Positions 31,886 through 40,505 of a DNA stretch of 64,000 nucleotides are shown piece after piece (position 1 is the stretch's first letter; every line of letters begins with the position of its first letter). The stretch is from positions 1,155,169 through 1,219,168 of the forward strand of contig NZ_PQMB01000002.1 in assembly GCF_002918555.1 (NCBI RefSeq). The letters are read 5' to 3'. Under the pieces are notes generated by a model. It made no database searches. It was given only the letters and a program-made list of their open reading frames with translations, and was not told where the DNA came from. The DNA comes from Citrobacter amalonaticus (GTDB lineage: Bacteria > Pseudomonadota > Gammaproteobacteria > Enterobacterales > Enterobacteriaceae). The position numbers and the translations under genes are program-made.

Positions 31886-32344
31886 TCACCTGTTTCTGCG
31901 TTTAACTTCCAGCCACCACTTATCTAACTCAGCGGCAAAGTGCTGGCGATCGCGTGGTGAGAGACTGTCCGGCCCGCCGGTCTGGATGCCGCTGGCGCGT
32001 AAAGTATCCATAAAATCCCGCATCGTCAGACGTTCGCGGATCGTCGACTCGCTATAGCGCTCCCCGCGCGGATTTAGCGCTGCCGCCCCTTTCTCCAGCA
32101 CTTCCGCGGCCAAAGGAATATCCGCAGTGATCACCAGATCGCCTTCAGCGCATTGACGCACAATCTCATTGTCTGCCACGTCAAACCCGGCCGGGACGCG
32201 CAAAGTGCGGATCAATTTCGACGGCGGCACGCGCAGATTCTGGTTTGCCACCAGGATAAGCGGCATCTGCATTCGCTCTGCGGCGCGATATAAAATCTCT
32301 TTAATGACATTCGGACACGCATCCGCATCCACCCAAATCGTCAT
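31886..32344 (-). CDS. yaiI: UPF0178 family protein YaiI
   Basis: YaiI, 152 residues from the ATG at 32344 ([24 protein letters not shown]), a conserved protein with a NYN/PIN-like nuclease fold by pattern: Asp-rich strands [17 protein letters not shown] and [11 protein letters not shown]. The function is unestablished. Its stop abuts the distal TyrR box. It is divergent from proC. Confidence 0.93.
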   Translation of the reverse strand: MTIWVDADACPNVIKEILYRAAERMQMPLILVANQNLRVPPSKLIRTLRVPAGFDVADNEIVRQCAEGDLVITADIPLAAEVLEKGAAALNPRGERYSESTIRERLTMRDFMDTLRASGIQTGGPDSLSPRDRQHFAAELDKWWLEVKRRNR

Positions 32345-32492
32345 ACAGGCTCCCTGTTCTTTTGCAATCATCTATTGTCTCGTGCTTTTGCTCTCTGGCA
32401 AAGTGCTGTTTATCCTTCTGAACATGCCCATTCCGCGTTAAGCTACGCTTTATTAATCAAAACAATGAATATCACGCATAGGGAGCGATGAG

Positions 32493-33302
32493 ATGGAGAA
32501 GAAAATCGGTTTTATCGGCTGTGGTAATATGGGGAAAGCCATTCTGGGCGGCCTGATTGCCAGCGGTCAGGTGCGACCCGGACAAATTTGGGTTTATACC
32601 CCTTCCCCTGACAAAGTCGCCGCACTGCAAACGCAGTTTGGTATCAACGCGGCACAATCTGCGCAGGAAGTGGCGCAGGTCGCGGACATTGTCTTTGGCG
32701 CCGTCAAACCGGGCATCATGATCAAAGTCCTGAGCGAAATCACCTCCAGCCTGAACAAGGATTCCCTGGTCGTTTCTATTGCGGCAGGCGTTACGCTCGA
32801 ACAGCTGGCCCGCGCGCTGGGCCACGACCGCAAAATCGTCCGCGCTATGCCAAATACGCCTTCGCTGGTCAATGCCGGGATGACCTCAATTACGCCGAAC
32901 GCGCTGGTCACATCGGAAGACACCGCCGATGTTCTGAACATATTCCGCTGCTTTGGTGAAGCCGAAGTGATTGCTGAAGCGATGATTCACCCGGTGGTTG
33001 GAGTGAGCGGCTCTTCTCCGGCCTACGTGTTTATGTTTATTGAAGCGATGGCGGATGCCGCTGTACTGGGCGGTATGCCGCGCGCCCAGGCCTATAAGTT
33101 CGCGGCGCAGGCGGTAATGGGTTCCGCAAAGATGGTTCTCGATACGGGTGAACACCCAGGCGTACTGAAAGATATGGTCTGTTCACCCGGCGGCACAACG
33201 ATTGAAGCCGTGCGCGTCCTGGAAGAACGGGGCTTCCGCGCAGCCGTTATTGAAGCCATGGCGAAGTGTATGGAGAAGTCAGAGAAACTCAGTAAATCCT
33301 GA
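32493..33302 (+). CDS. proC: Pyrroline-5-carboxylate reductase
   Basis: ProC, 269 residues as in E. coli, reduces 1-pyrroline-5-carboxylate to proline with NADPH. The Rossmann start KKIGFIGCGNMGKAILGGL, the MPNTPSLVNAGM motif and the C-terminal VCSPGGTTIEAVRVLEERGFRAAVIEA are present. It is the last proline synthesis step, and converges with dgcC 16 bases away. Confidence 0.97.
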   Translation: MEKKIGFIGCGNMGKAILGGLIASGQVRPGQIWVYTPSPDKVAALQTQFGINAAQSAQEVAQVADIVFGAVKPGIMIKVLSEITSSLNKDSLVVSIAAGVTLEQLARALGHDRKIVRAMPNTPSLVNAGMTSITPNALVTSEDTADVLNIFRCFGEAEVIAEAMIHPVVGVSGSSPAYVFMFIEAMADAAVLGGMPRAQAYKFAAQAVMGSAKMVLDTGEHPGVLKDMVCSPGGTTIEAVRVLEERGFRAAVIEAMAKCMEKSEKLSKS

Positions 33303-33318
33303 GTGATATCACCGGACG

Positions 33319-34422
33319 TCAGGCCGCCACTTCGGTTCGGTTACGTCCGGCGTCCTTTGCTTTGTAGAGCGCCACATCTGCGGATTTCAGCCACTCACGA
33401 TAATGGCTGATGTTCGCTGTCAGCGGGGCGACGCCCACGCTGATATGCAGTTTAACCTGCGGCGCACACGACAGGCGCAAGGCGCTTAACCCATCATGCA
33501 CTCTGGCTATTGCGGCAATCGCACTGTCTGCCGGTGTTCCACACATAATCACCGCAAACTCATCGCCACCGAAACGTCCGATCAAATCAGTGCCGCGTAG
33601 CGTTATCCGCAGCTGGCGCGTCAGCGCGACAATCGCTTCATCGCCAACATCATGTCCCCAGGTATCGTTGATGCTCTTAAAGTGATCGATATCGATAATC
33701 AGCAGCGTGGCGTCCCGCCGGTAGCGACGGCAGCGATCAAACTCATGACGCAGCAAGGTTTCCCAATGCTGCCGGTTATATACCCCCGTCATCCCGTCGC
33801 GCGTGCTCATGATCTGCAACCGTCGCTTATGCTCTGCAAGCGTTGTCGCGGTCTGGTAGCTGACCCAGGCAAACAACAGTGGATAAATCACCATTACCGA
33901 CAGCGTCAGCCACCACTCCTGCGGGGCGGCGACCGCCCACACCAGATCAACACGGGTCAGTTGCAGGGTCATCAGACAGGTAACAATCATCAACCCAATC
34001 CCGGCAATAAACAGGCGTGTGCCTCCGGCCCCCATCAGGTTCAGACACATAATCATCAGTAGCGCTGTAGAAGGTAGCGGAGCCACCCCCATAACGCCCA
34101 CCCACATGCCTGCAAGAACAGCATCAGCCTTTAAGTTGTAAATTTCCCTGCCCATAGGATCGACGGCTTTACTCGCCAGTTGCCATGCCAGATGTGGCCA
34201 GACAAAAGCCCAGCCAACGAGGGCCAGCCACCATCCTCCGGCAGTCGGGTTGGCAACCAGCGTCGAAGCGATCGGGAAAAACATTCCCCCCAGCGCAACC
34301 GCTCGCGGCAGACGGACTCGCCGGGCGAACCGCAGTCCGCAGCGCTGATAGTCACTCAGGTGTGAGAGCGGAGGTTCATGACCAGGCGCGACCACTTTTT
34401 TGTAAAAGTTTTCATCATTCAT
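33319..34422 (-). CDS. dgcC: Diguanylate cyclase DgcC (AdrA/YaiC)
   Basis: A 367-residue c-di-GMP synthase (371 in E. coli) that activates cellulose synthesis under CsgD control. It has an N-terminal MASE2-type membrane domain with several helices (about 35-195). The catalytic domain has GRFGGDEFAVIM (the GGDEF A-site) and an allosteric I-site RGTD five residues upstream. Both are intact, so the enzyme should be active and feedback inhibited. It lies beyond psiF, as in E. coli. Confidence 0.95.
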   Translation of the reverse strand: MNDENFYKKVVAPGHEPPLSHLSDYQRCGLRFARRVRLPRAVALGGMFFPIASTLVANPTAGGWWLALVGWAFVWPHLAWQLASKAVDPMGREIYNLKADAVLAGMWVGVMGVAPLPSTALLMIMCLNLMGAGGTRLFIAGIGLMIVTCLMTLQLTRVDLVWAVAAPQEWWLTLSVMVIYPLLFAWVSYQTATTLAEHKRRLQIMSTRDGMTGVYNRQHWETLLRHEFDRCRRYRRDATLLIIDIDHFKSINDTWGHDVGDEAIVALTRQLRITLRGTDLIGRFGGDEFAVIMCGTPADSAIAAIARVHDGLSALRLSCAPQVKLHISVGVAPLTANISHYREWLKSADVALYKAKDAGRNRTEVAA

Positions 34423-34549
34423 GATTTTTTGGGAACATTCTGAAACAATTTTCCCAATTATAGAGACGGGTCGGGCGGGGGAAGTATGAAATTTCGGGTG
34501 AGCGATTTTCGCAGCTCACCCGTTAGCACGACGCAGGGAAGATGCGCAA

Positions 34550-34870
34550 TCAGGCCGCTTTTTTCAGGCAGGCACTCATAAACTTGCTGCGGTCGTCGCC
34601 TTTCAGGGATTGTTCCGTCGCCTGGACGTTACATTCACGCATTTTCTGCTGCTGCGGCGTCAGGCTTTTCTCACCGGGCGCCGATTTACTGTTCTTCAGA
34701 CAGTCACTCATGTAGGTCTTACGCGCATCTCCTTTTAGCGCTTTTGCGGTTGCCTGTTGATTACAGGTCGTCATTCGCTGTTGTTGCGGGGTTAAGGTCT
34801 TCTCGGCAGCACCGACGGTTGTTAAAAACAGCAAACCAAAAAGCAGGGTAACCAGTAATGTTATTTTCAT
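34550..34870 (-). CDS. psiF: Phosphate starvation-inducible protein PsiF
   Basis: PsiF, 106 residues, is a small exported protein. It has a signal peptide (MKITLLVTLLFGLLFLTTVGA) and two copies of a repeat with pattern LTPQQQKM..CN.QAT...LKGD.R..FMS.CLK, each with two Cys. The function is unknown; in E. coli it is cotranscribed with phoA. Here an ERIC element lies between phoA and psiF. Confidence 0.95.
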   Translation of the reverse strand: MKITLLVTLLFGLLFLTTVGAAEKTLTPQQQRMTTCNQQATAKALKGDARKTYMSDCLKNSKSAPGEKSLTPQQQKMRECNVQATEQSLKGDDRSKFMSACLKKAA

Positions 34871-34898
34871 AGCACCATCCTTTTATGAGCATTCACTT

Positions 34899-35021
34899 TA
34901 CACTTCATCCTTCAGGCTGCTTCTGCGTTGGCTGCGAATGCTCACCCCAGTCACTGACTCAGGTAAGTGACTGGGGTTCCCATCCTTGCCGCATTGATGC
35001 AACTTGAATGATTTTGTGTAG
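34899..35021. repeat. ERIC (IRU) element between phoA and psiF
   Basis: About 123 bases with the ERIC core CCCCAGTCACTGACTCAGGT followed by AAGTGACTGGGG, and ERIC ends (TACACTTCATCCTTCAGGCT at the left; CAACTTGAATGATTTTGTGT at the right). It is opposite in orientation to the copy at 8510. It sits inside the presumed phoA-psiF transcript. Confidence 0.88.
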
Positions 35022-35086
35022 TAAGTCTGGTTGCTGGAACAGAAATCGCCAATCGGTAAGTAAAATTTAACGACCAGGTAGCAAAG

Positions 35087-36502
35087 TCACTTCAGACCTA
35101 ACGCCGCTTTCATGGTGTAGAACAGATCGGTTTGATCGGTCAGCCCCACCACGTTTGCGGCATATGGGCCGTAGGCGGCGATACGCAACTGGCTACCGGT
35201 ATGCTCCTGAGATTCCTCTTCAGAGTTACCGTAGCTGATGACCATCACGGCACCGTCTTTGGTGTTCAGGGCTTGCGTCAGGCCCGGCGCTTTGGTATCC
35301 GGCGCGACAATCTGGCTGGCGTGAGCATGATCGGCCGTGACGACCACCAGCGTGTTACCGTCTTTCTTCGCAAACGCCAGCGCGCGCTGCACCGCTTCAT
35401 CCAGATCGACCGTTTCGCCAATCTGTCCACAAGGGTTCGCCGCGTGATCCTGCTTATCAATAGACGCGCCTTCCACCTGCAGGAAGAACCCTTTCTCGTT
35501 TTTACTTAACAGTTCAATCGCTTTGTCCGTCATCTGCGCCAGCGTTGGCACGCTATCATTACGCTTATCGTTTGGCTTACAGGTCACCACGGGTTTATCA
35601 ATATTGCCATGATAAGAGGCTTTCGGCCCTTCCCAGCGCACCGGCATATTGCCGTCGGAGAACAGCCCCAGCAGTGGTTTATCCTGATTCGCTTCGGTAA
35701 TTGCTGCCAGCGTCGTCGCATCACTCACCAGCTGATAGCCGCGCGCCTGCGCCTGCTCGCGCAGCGTTTTTCCCTGCCACTCGCCGGCCGTTGCTGTTTC
35801 AGCAAAAGTTTTCGCGCCGCCGCCAAGCGTCACATCCGCACGTGCATTCAGCAACTGCTCGGTGATGGAGCCTTTCCCTCCCTTTTCCAGCGCATTGGTC
35901 GGGCACTTTTCACTGGTTACGCTCGGTCCGTAGCATTTACGTGAGGTGACATGAGCAACCAGTGCCGCAGGCGTGGCATCCTGTAATTCAGCCGTAGAGA
36001 CATTCCCCGTTGCCAGACCCGCCGCTTTCGCCATCTCCAGAATAGTGGTGTGGTCTTTTTCATGAATATCGACGCCCAGTGCGCCGTTATAGGTTTTCAC
36101 CCCGGTGCTCCAGGCCGTTGCCGATGCCGCAGAGTCCGTGACGTAATCCGGTTTACCGGTTTTTTTATTCAGCGCATAGTGCGTGTATTGCCCCGTCAAC
36201 GGTAAGGCATCAATACCTTTAAAAAATCCACCCGCGCCTTCGGCATAATTTCGCGCCGCCGTTATTTCGGAGTCGCCCATTCCATCGCCGATAAGCAAAA
36301 TAATATTTTTGGCCGGTTTATCATTCAACGAATCGCGTAACGCGGCGGTCTGGTCGGCAACTAATCGGCGAGCGCCGCCTGGGGTGGTAATATCGCCCTG
36401 CGCGGCACGATTATCCAGCACCGACATTGACGCGTCTTCAGCATATGTAACGGGGGTGAACAACAGAGGTAACAAGGTAAGAGCAATAGCGCTTTGTTTC
36501 AC
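35087..36502 (-). CDS. phoA: Alkaline phosphatase PhoA
   Basis: PhoA is the periplasmic zinc/magnesium phosphomonoesterase of the Pho regulon. From the GTG at 36502 it has 471 residues. It opens with a signal peptide ([21 protein letters not shown]), and shows metal-site [12 protein letters not shown], the phosphorylated Ser in [15 protein letters not shown], and [11 protein letters not shown] near the C-terminus. E. coli also starts phoA with GTG followed by KQSTIAL, and the Shine-Dalgarno GGAG at 36511-36514 confirms this start. Longer in-frame starts read through a repeat element in the leader and are rejected. Confidence 0.97.
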   Translation of the reverse strand: MKQSAIALTLLPLLFTPVTYAEDASMSVLDNRAAQGDITTPGGARRLVADQTAALRDSLNDKPAKNIILLIGDGMGDSEITAARNYAEGAGGFFKGIDALPLTGQYTHYALNKKTGKPDYVTDSAASATAWSTGVKTYNGALGVDIHEKDHTTILEMAKAAGLATGNVSTAELQDATPAALVAHVTSRKCYGPSVTSEKCPTNALEKGGKGSITEQLLNARADVTLGGGAKTFAETATAGEWQGKTLREQAQARGYQLVSDATTLAAITEANQDKPLLGLFSDGNMPVRWEGPKASYHGNIDKPVVTCKPNDKRNDSVPTLAQMTDKAIELLSKNEKGFFLQVEGASIDKQDHAANPCGQIGETVDLDEAVQRALAFAKKDGNTLVVVTADHAHASQIVAPDTKAPGLTQALNTKDGAVMVISYGNSEEESQEHTGSQLRIAAYGPYAANVVGLTDQTDLFYTMKAALGLK

Positions 36503-36518
36503 TTTATTTTCTCCATGT

Positions 36519-36585
36519 GTATACCCTAAATAATTCGGGTTGCAGGTAAACCAACACACCTGCAACCTGAAGTATGACGGGTATA
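36519..36585. repeat. Short ERIC-ended palindrome in the phoA leader
   Basis: A 67-base element consisting almost only of the two ERIC-like ends (GTATACCCTAAATAATTCGG on the left and CTGAAGTATGACGGGTATA on the right) around a short middle. It lies between the phoA promoter and the GTG, so the mRNA would fold into a long hairpin ending about seven bases before the Shine-Dalgarno region. Confidence 0.85.
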
Positions 36586-36625
36586 AATACATTAAAATAA
36601 GAACAAAGCGACTATAAGTCCCTGA

Positions 36626-36644
36626 TGTGACAAGTTTATGACAA
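36626..36644 (-). promoter_or_regulatory. Pho box and promoter of phoA
   Basis: On the minus strand TTGTCATAAACTTGTCACA is a clear Pho box (two 7-base repeats with a 4-base AT spacer). Ten bases downstream is TATAGT (36617-36612), the position of the E. coli phoA -10 box. PhoB therefore should activate phoA here, but the start codon is now about 110 bases from the promoter. Confidence 0.88.
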
Positions 36645-36662
36645 ATTACGTTCGGAACCAGA

Positions 36663-36923
36663 TTAGTAACGAGGATGCTTCAATAACTTTTGCACATACT
36701 GGCGCAGCAATTCCGTATCGTTATCAGGAACGCTGGTATCGGGCTTTACCCCTTCCAGTGCGCCCTCCACCTGATTAATCAGTATCTGCTGCTCGTTTTG
36801 CGCCATATTACGCAACATCGCTGTGACGATAATCTCTAACGCTTCTACCTGAGCAACCAGTTCTTTCGACTCTTCTTCTTTTTGGGCAAGCTTAAGCAAC
36901 AACTCAGCAATGAGATTTTTCAT
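36663..36923 (-). CDS. iraP: Anti-adaptor protein IraP
   Basis: IraP (YaiB), 86 residues, blocks RssB during phosphate starvation and so stabilises sigma S. The N-terminal coiled coil [27 protein letters not shown] and the end [15 protein letters not shown] match E. coli. It is on the same strand as phoA and 19 bases beyond the phoA Pho box, as in E. coli. Confidence 0.95.
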   Translation of the reverse strand: MKNLIAELLLKLAQKEEESKELVAQVEALEIIVTAMLRNMAQNEQQILINQVEGALEGVKPDTSVPDNDTELLRQYVQKLLKHPRY

Positions 36924-37070
36924 GACCGCACTTCCTTATCCAAAGAAAGGTGACGTTACCATTATGAATCGTAAGTTGATAGAGGCTGAAAGTAGTATTT
37001 ATATGATAAAGGAAAAACTTTGCGCAAATAATCACAATTAAAGGGAAGCGAAACGTTTCTCGCCCCAATA

Positions 37071-37210
37071 TATACTCTATCTAATTCGAGTTGCAGGACA
37101 AAACGCGTAGTCGTTTTGAACAGCGTTTGCGCTGGCCCCGAAGGGGCGAGGCCCAGGGATGGGCCGGATAACAAAGCCAACGCATCTGCAACTTGAAATA
37201 TGACGAGGAT
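37071..37210. repeat. ERIC-ended element with GC-rich core (left of extensin-like gene)
   Basis: About 140 bases: ATTCGAGTTGCAGGACAAAA, CGCGTAGTCGTTTTGAACAG, a core GCTGGCCCCGAAGGGGCGAG, and AAAGCCAACGCATCTGCAAC with TTGAAATATGACGAGGAT. It is in direct orientation with the copy at 38331-38451. Confidence 0.85.
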
Positions 37211-37292
37211 GATGCGTTAAAAATAAAATCAACATTTTAATAATCACGCCGTACCATAAATTAAAGTTATGGAAAAAAGGAAAGAGTTTCAC

Positions 37293-37597
37293 TTAGAGCG
37301 CGTCACCGTTATAAATTTGATATTCCGGATTAATGTTATCGTGGGTTTCTTTTCCTGCCTGTCGTTAATATCCGGCCTGGCCTTCATCGTCTGTAAAACA
37401 GCTGGCGCCCAGGATCAAATTGTATTCGGTACCACATGATTAGGTTGACCTTCCAGGACGCCACGATACGCATGATAATAAATTACTGAAAACACGCCCC
37501 GCTTAACCGACGCAATGACGGCAGTGAAACCGGCGGTAAAGTGGCCAATAGTCTGGTCTTTTATCTCCCCGTTCATCATATTTGTGAAACAAGTCAC
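37293..37597 (-). pseudogene. Possible decayed gene of unknown family
   Basis: On the minus strand a reading frame from ATG 37597 (MTCFTNMMNGEIKDQTIGHF...GQPNHVVPN) stops near 37418. An adjacent frame continues it as LILGASCFTDDEGQAGY, a TAA, then RQAGKETHDNINPEYQ and IYNGDAL with a final stop at 37293. The continued segments look protein-like, so one frameshift and one nonsense codon seem to have broken a small gene. I do not recognise the family. Confidence 0.4.
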
Positions 37598-37630
37598 AAT
37601 AAAGCCCGGATTCAGGTAAGTTTTTCTCCT

Positions 37631-38314
37631 TTAGCGACACAGCCCGTACCCGCGCATACCGAAATGAAAGTGGTTGGCATGTTGAGCGTTATACTCCGGC
37701 CCCAGACCATTGCCATAGTATCCGCAGCCTGCACTTAATATGGCACGCAGCCACGGCGTGGTGGTTTCCATTTTCCATCCCCGAAGCACGGTCACATGGC
37801 GTCCATCACTCAGGTGAAAACCGCGAACATCTAATGCATCGGCTGTGGCATGTTCACTGCGACGGGCATTCGGTAGATGGTAGATATTGCGGCAGGCATA
37901 ACTGCCTGAATGATCGATCCGCACAAGGGAACTGTTCATAAATTGTTGGGTCAGCGGACGCGCCTGCTGGTTTATATACAGCGCGCTGCTTAGCGCTAAC
38001 GGACAAGAAGCCAAAAAGCTGCTGCTCAGCTTCACCGCCCCAAAGTCCCTGACCCGTACAACATTTATCAACGGGCACTCTCCGTCGCTATCCGCAACAG
38101 GTTGTGACGAAATCAACTTTTGCTGATTTGCCTCCTGAAGCAGTGCGAAGCACCGTTCAGATGTCAGGCGCTGTAGCTTAAATTTCGTCAGCCAGTTCGG
38201 CGGATCGGTTAACTGTAAAGGCGCAAAAGGATGGTAATACGAGGGCAGAAAACGATATCCAATAACGCCAGCAACGACTAACACAACAATCGTTACTCCA
38301 CTTTTGCCTTTCAC
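37631..38314 (-). CDS. Extensin-like (M15/VanY-fold) exported protein
   Basis: A 227-residue protein with an N-terminal membrane anchor (about 7-25) and an extensin-like C-terminal domain. The M15-type zinc pattern is visible: a His then Asp in RRSEHATADALDVRGF, and the final His in NAQHANHFHFGMRG. Four or more Cys could form disulfides, consistent with a periplasmic place. Such domains resemble D,D-carboxypeptidases, so it may trim peptidoglycan near ddlA, but this is inference. It has no counterpart between iraP and ddlA in E. coli K-12, and is bracketed by two direct ERIC-ended repeats. Confidence 0.8.
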   Translation of the reverse strand: MKGKSGVTIVVLVVAGVIGYRFLPSYYHPFAPLQLTDPPNWLTKFKLQRLTSERCFALLQEANQQKLISSQPVADSDGECPLINVVRVRDFGAVKLSSSFLASCPLALSSALYINQQARPLTQQFMNSSLVRIDHSGSYACRNIYHLPNARRSEHATADALDVRGFHLSDGRHVTVLRGWKMETTTPWLRAILSAGCGYYGNGLGPEYNAQHANHFHFGMRGYGLCR

Positions 38315-38330
38315 TCGCGCCTCCTTTCTC

Positions 38331-38451
38331 TACCCTAAACAGACAAAACGCGTAGTCGTTTTGAACAGCGCTTGCGCTGGCCCCGAAGGGGCAAGGCCGA
38401 AGGCCGGGTAACAAAGCCAGCGCATCTGCAACCTGAAGTATGACGAGTATA
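38331..38451. repeat. ERIC-ended element with GC-rich core (upstream of ddlA)
   Basis: About 120 bases nearly identical to the 37071 copy across GACAAAACGCGTAGTCGTTT, the core GCTGGCCCCGAAGGGGCAAG and CCTGAAGTATGACGAGTATA. The left inner arm (AATTCGAGTTGCAG) is deleted. It ends 88 bases before the ddlA ATG. Confidence 0.85.
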
Positions 38452-38539
38452 AAACTCTCCAACATTATGGCAGAAGCCCGCGAATCCCGCGTTTTGTCGT
38501 GGTATGGTATACGCTTTGCGTTCGATGGAATGGGTTAAG

Positions 38540-39634
38540 ATGGCAAAGTTGCGGGTAGGTATCGTATTTGGTGGTAAGTCAGCGGAACATGAAGTGTCAT
38601 TGCAGTCGGCAAAGAACATTGTCGATGCCATCGACAAAACCCGCTTTGACGTGGTGCTGTTAGGTATTGATAAACAAGGGCAATGGCACGTGAGTGATGC
38701 AGGAAACTACCTGCTTAACGCAACCGACCCGGCTCGCATTGCGCTGCGCCCTTCCACAGTCAGCCTTGCGCAGGTGCCGGGTAAACACGAACACCAGTTG
38801 ATTGACGCCCGGAGCGCACAACCGTTGCCGACGATGGATGTTATTTTCCCTATCGTTCACGGCACGCTCGGCGAAGATGGTTCCTTACAGGGTATGTTAC
38901 GCGTGGCGAACTTACCTTTTGTCGGTTCCGACGTACTGGGATCCGCCGCCTGTATGGATAAGGACGTGACCAAACGTCTGCTGCGTGACGCTGGTCTGAA
39001 TATCGCCCCGTTTATTACGCTTACGCGGGCAAACCGCAACAGCGTGAGTTTTGCCGAGGTGGAATCCCGTCTGGGCCTGCCGCTCTTCATTAAGCCAGCC
39101 AACCAGGGATCGTCCGTCGGTGTGAGTAAGGTCACCAGTGAGGATCAGTACGATCGCGCGGTTGCTCTGGCATTCGAATTCGATCACAAAGTGGTGGTGG
39201 AGCAAGGGATCAAAGGCCGAGAGATCGAATGCGCTGTGTTGGGCAACGATCATCCACAAGCCAGCACCTGCGGTGAAATCGTCCTGAACAGCGATTTTTA
39301 CGCTTACGATACCAAATATATTGATGATAACGGCGCTAAAGTGGTCGTTCCTGCGGCGATTGCCGCAGAAATTAATGACAAGATCCGTGAAATCGCAGTT
39401 CAGGCTTATCAGACGCTGGGCTGCTCCGGCATGGCGCGGGTGGATGTTTTCTTAACGGCAGACAACGAGGTGGTGATCAATGAGATCAACACGCTGCCGG
39501 GCTTTACTAACATCAGCATGTACCCAAAACTGTGGCAGGCAAGCGGGTTAAGCTACACGGATTTGATTACCCGTCTGATTGAACTGGCGCTTGAACGCCA
39601 CGCGGCGGACAATGCGCTAAAAACCAGCATGTAA
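38540..39634 (+). CDS. ddlA: D-alanine--D-alanine ligase A
   Basis: DdlA, 364 residues as in E. coli, joins two D-Ala with ATP for peptidoglycan precursors. It is an ATP-grasp enzyme: [20 protein letters not shown] start, [26 protein letters not shown] and the metal-ligand region [22 protein letters not shown]. The ATG at 38540 ([12 protein letters not shown]) is chosen by homology; the ATG at 38504 lies in leader sequence. Confidence 0.97.
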   Translation: MAKLRVGIVFGGKSAEHEVSLQSAKNIVDAIDKTRFDVVLLGIDKQGQWHVSDAGNYLLNATDPARIALRPSTVSLAQVPGKHEHQLIDARSAQPLPTMDVIFPIVHGTLGEDGSLQGMLRVANLPFVGSDVLGSAACMDKDVTKRLLRDAGLNIAPFITLTRANRNSVSFAEVESRLGLPLFIKPANQGSSVGVSKVTSEDQYDRAVALAFEFDHKVVVEQGIKGREIECAVLGNDHPQASTCGEIVLNSDFYAYDTKYIDDNGAKVVVPAAIAAEINDKIREIAVQAYQTLGCSGMARVDVFLTADNEVVINEINTLPGFTNISMYPKLWQASGLSYTDLITRLIELALERHAADNALKTSM

Positions 39635-39636
39635 AT

Positions 39637-39731
39637 TTTTGCCGGATGGCGTGCAGATACCTTATCCGGCCTGCGGGCAAGGCACCGTCCGCAGGCCGGA
39701 TAAGACGTAAAAGCGTCGACATCCGGCGAAC
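39637..39731. repeat. REP cluster (BIME) after ddlA
   Basis: Three palindromic units: GCCGGATGGCGTGCAGATAC with CTTATCCGGCCTGCGGGC, then CCGCAGGCCGGATAAGACGT with AAAAGCGTCGACATCCGGCG. It separates convergent ddlA and yaiZ and starts directly after the ddlA stop. Confidence 0.88.
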
Positions 39732-39738
39732 CTCAATA

Positions 39739-39939
39739 TTAGTCAGCGTCTGCCCGACGACGAATAATGATTCCCGCCAGCCAGAAGCTAAGCACCCACG
39801 TCACCAGGCCCACCGCATATGTTTGCCAGCCTTTAGCCTCAAACCCTGCCAGCCCCACAACCCCGTTCAGAATGAAGATAAGCCCAATGGCAAAGGCGTA
39901 GTAATGCCAGTCGCGGCGAATTTTTACAGGCAAATTCAT
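39739..39939 (-). CDS. yaiZ: DUF2754 family membrane protein YaiZ
   Basis: YaiZ, 66 residues, with two predicted membrane segments (about 12-31 and 43-61). The sequence MNLPVKIRRDWHYYAFAIGL and KGWQTYAVGLVTW matches E. coli. The function is unknown. Confidence 0.92.
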   Translation of the reverse strand: MNLPVKIRRDWHYYAFAIGLIFILNGVVGLAGFEAKGWQTYAVGLVTWVLSFWLAGIIIRRRADAD

Positions 39940-40193
39940 AACAGCTCCGGAACGAAAAAAGCATCCTCACACATTTCCCGCACACCGTCTGTGCGGCAGG
40001 TGAAGCGGCTTAAAAGTTAATTATTTTAACTACAAGTAGCTATTTTGTGACAATCCACATAAATCTGCAATTCAGGAGTATTCCCTGCCTGAATTTACCA
40101 TCATTCTGATATTGACAAACGTGATGACCTGTCAGACTTCAGGATAAGTTACTGGCATAACGCCAGAGCAACAGCATTTTTCCGGAGGTCTTT

Positions 40194-40502
40194 ATGGCTG
40201 ATTTCACTCTCTCAAAATCCCTGTTTAGCGGGAAACATCGAGACACCTCCTCCACTCCTGGTAATATTGCGTATGCGGTATTTGTGTTGTTTTGCTTTTG
40301 GGCTGGCGCGCAAATACTTAACTTACTGGTCCATGCACCTGGCATTTATGAGCATCTGATGCAGGTCCAGGAAACGGGGCGCCCGCGGGTGGAAATCGGC
40401 CTGGGCGTCGGCACCATTTTTGGCCTGGTGCCGTTTCTGGTGGGCTGTCTGATTTTTGGCGTGATTGCTCTCTTTTTGCGCTGGCGCGATCGCCATCAGT
40501 AG
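40194..40502 (+). CDS. yaiY: DUF2755 family membrane protein YaiY
   Basis: YaiY, 102 residues, with two membrane segments (about 25-46 and 70-92). [20 protein letters not shown] and [19 protein letters not shown] match E. coli. The ribosome site GGAGG lies at 40182-40186. The function is unknown. It is divergent from yaiZ and converges with yaiW. Confidence 0.93.
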   Translation: MADFTLSKSLFSGKHRDTSSTPGNIAYAVFVLFCFWAGAQILNLLVHAPGIYEHLMQVQETGRPRVEIGLGVGTIFGLVPFLVGCLIFGVIALFLRWRDRHQ

Positions 40503-40505
40503 ACG

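Noticed and set aside
36503-36592. Upstream extension of phoA
   Set aside because: It reads through the ERIC-ended element and lacks a signal peptide; the GTG at 36502 fits the known start.
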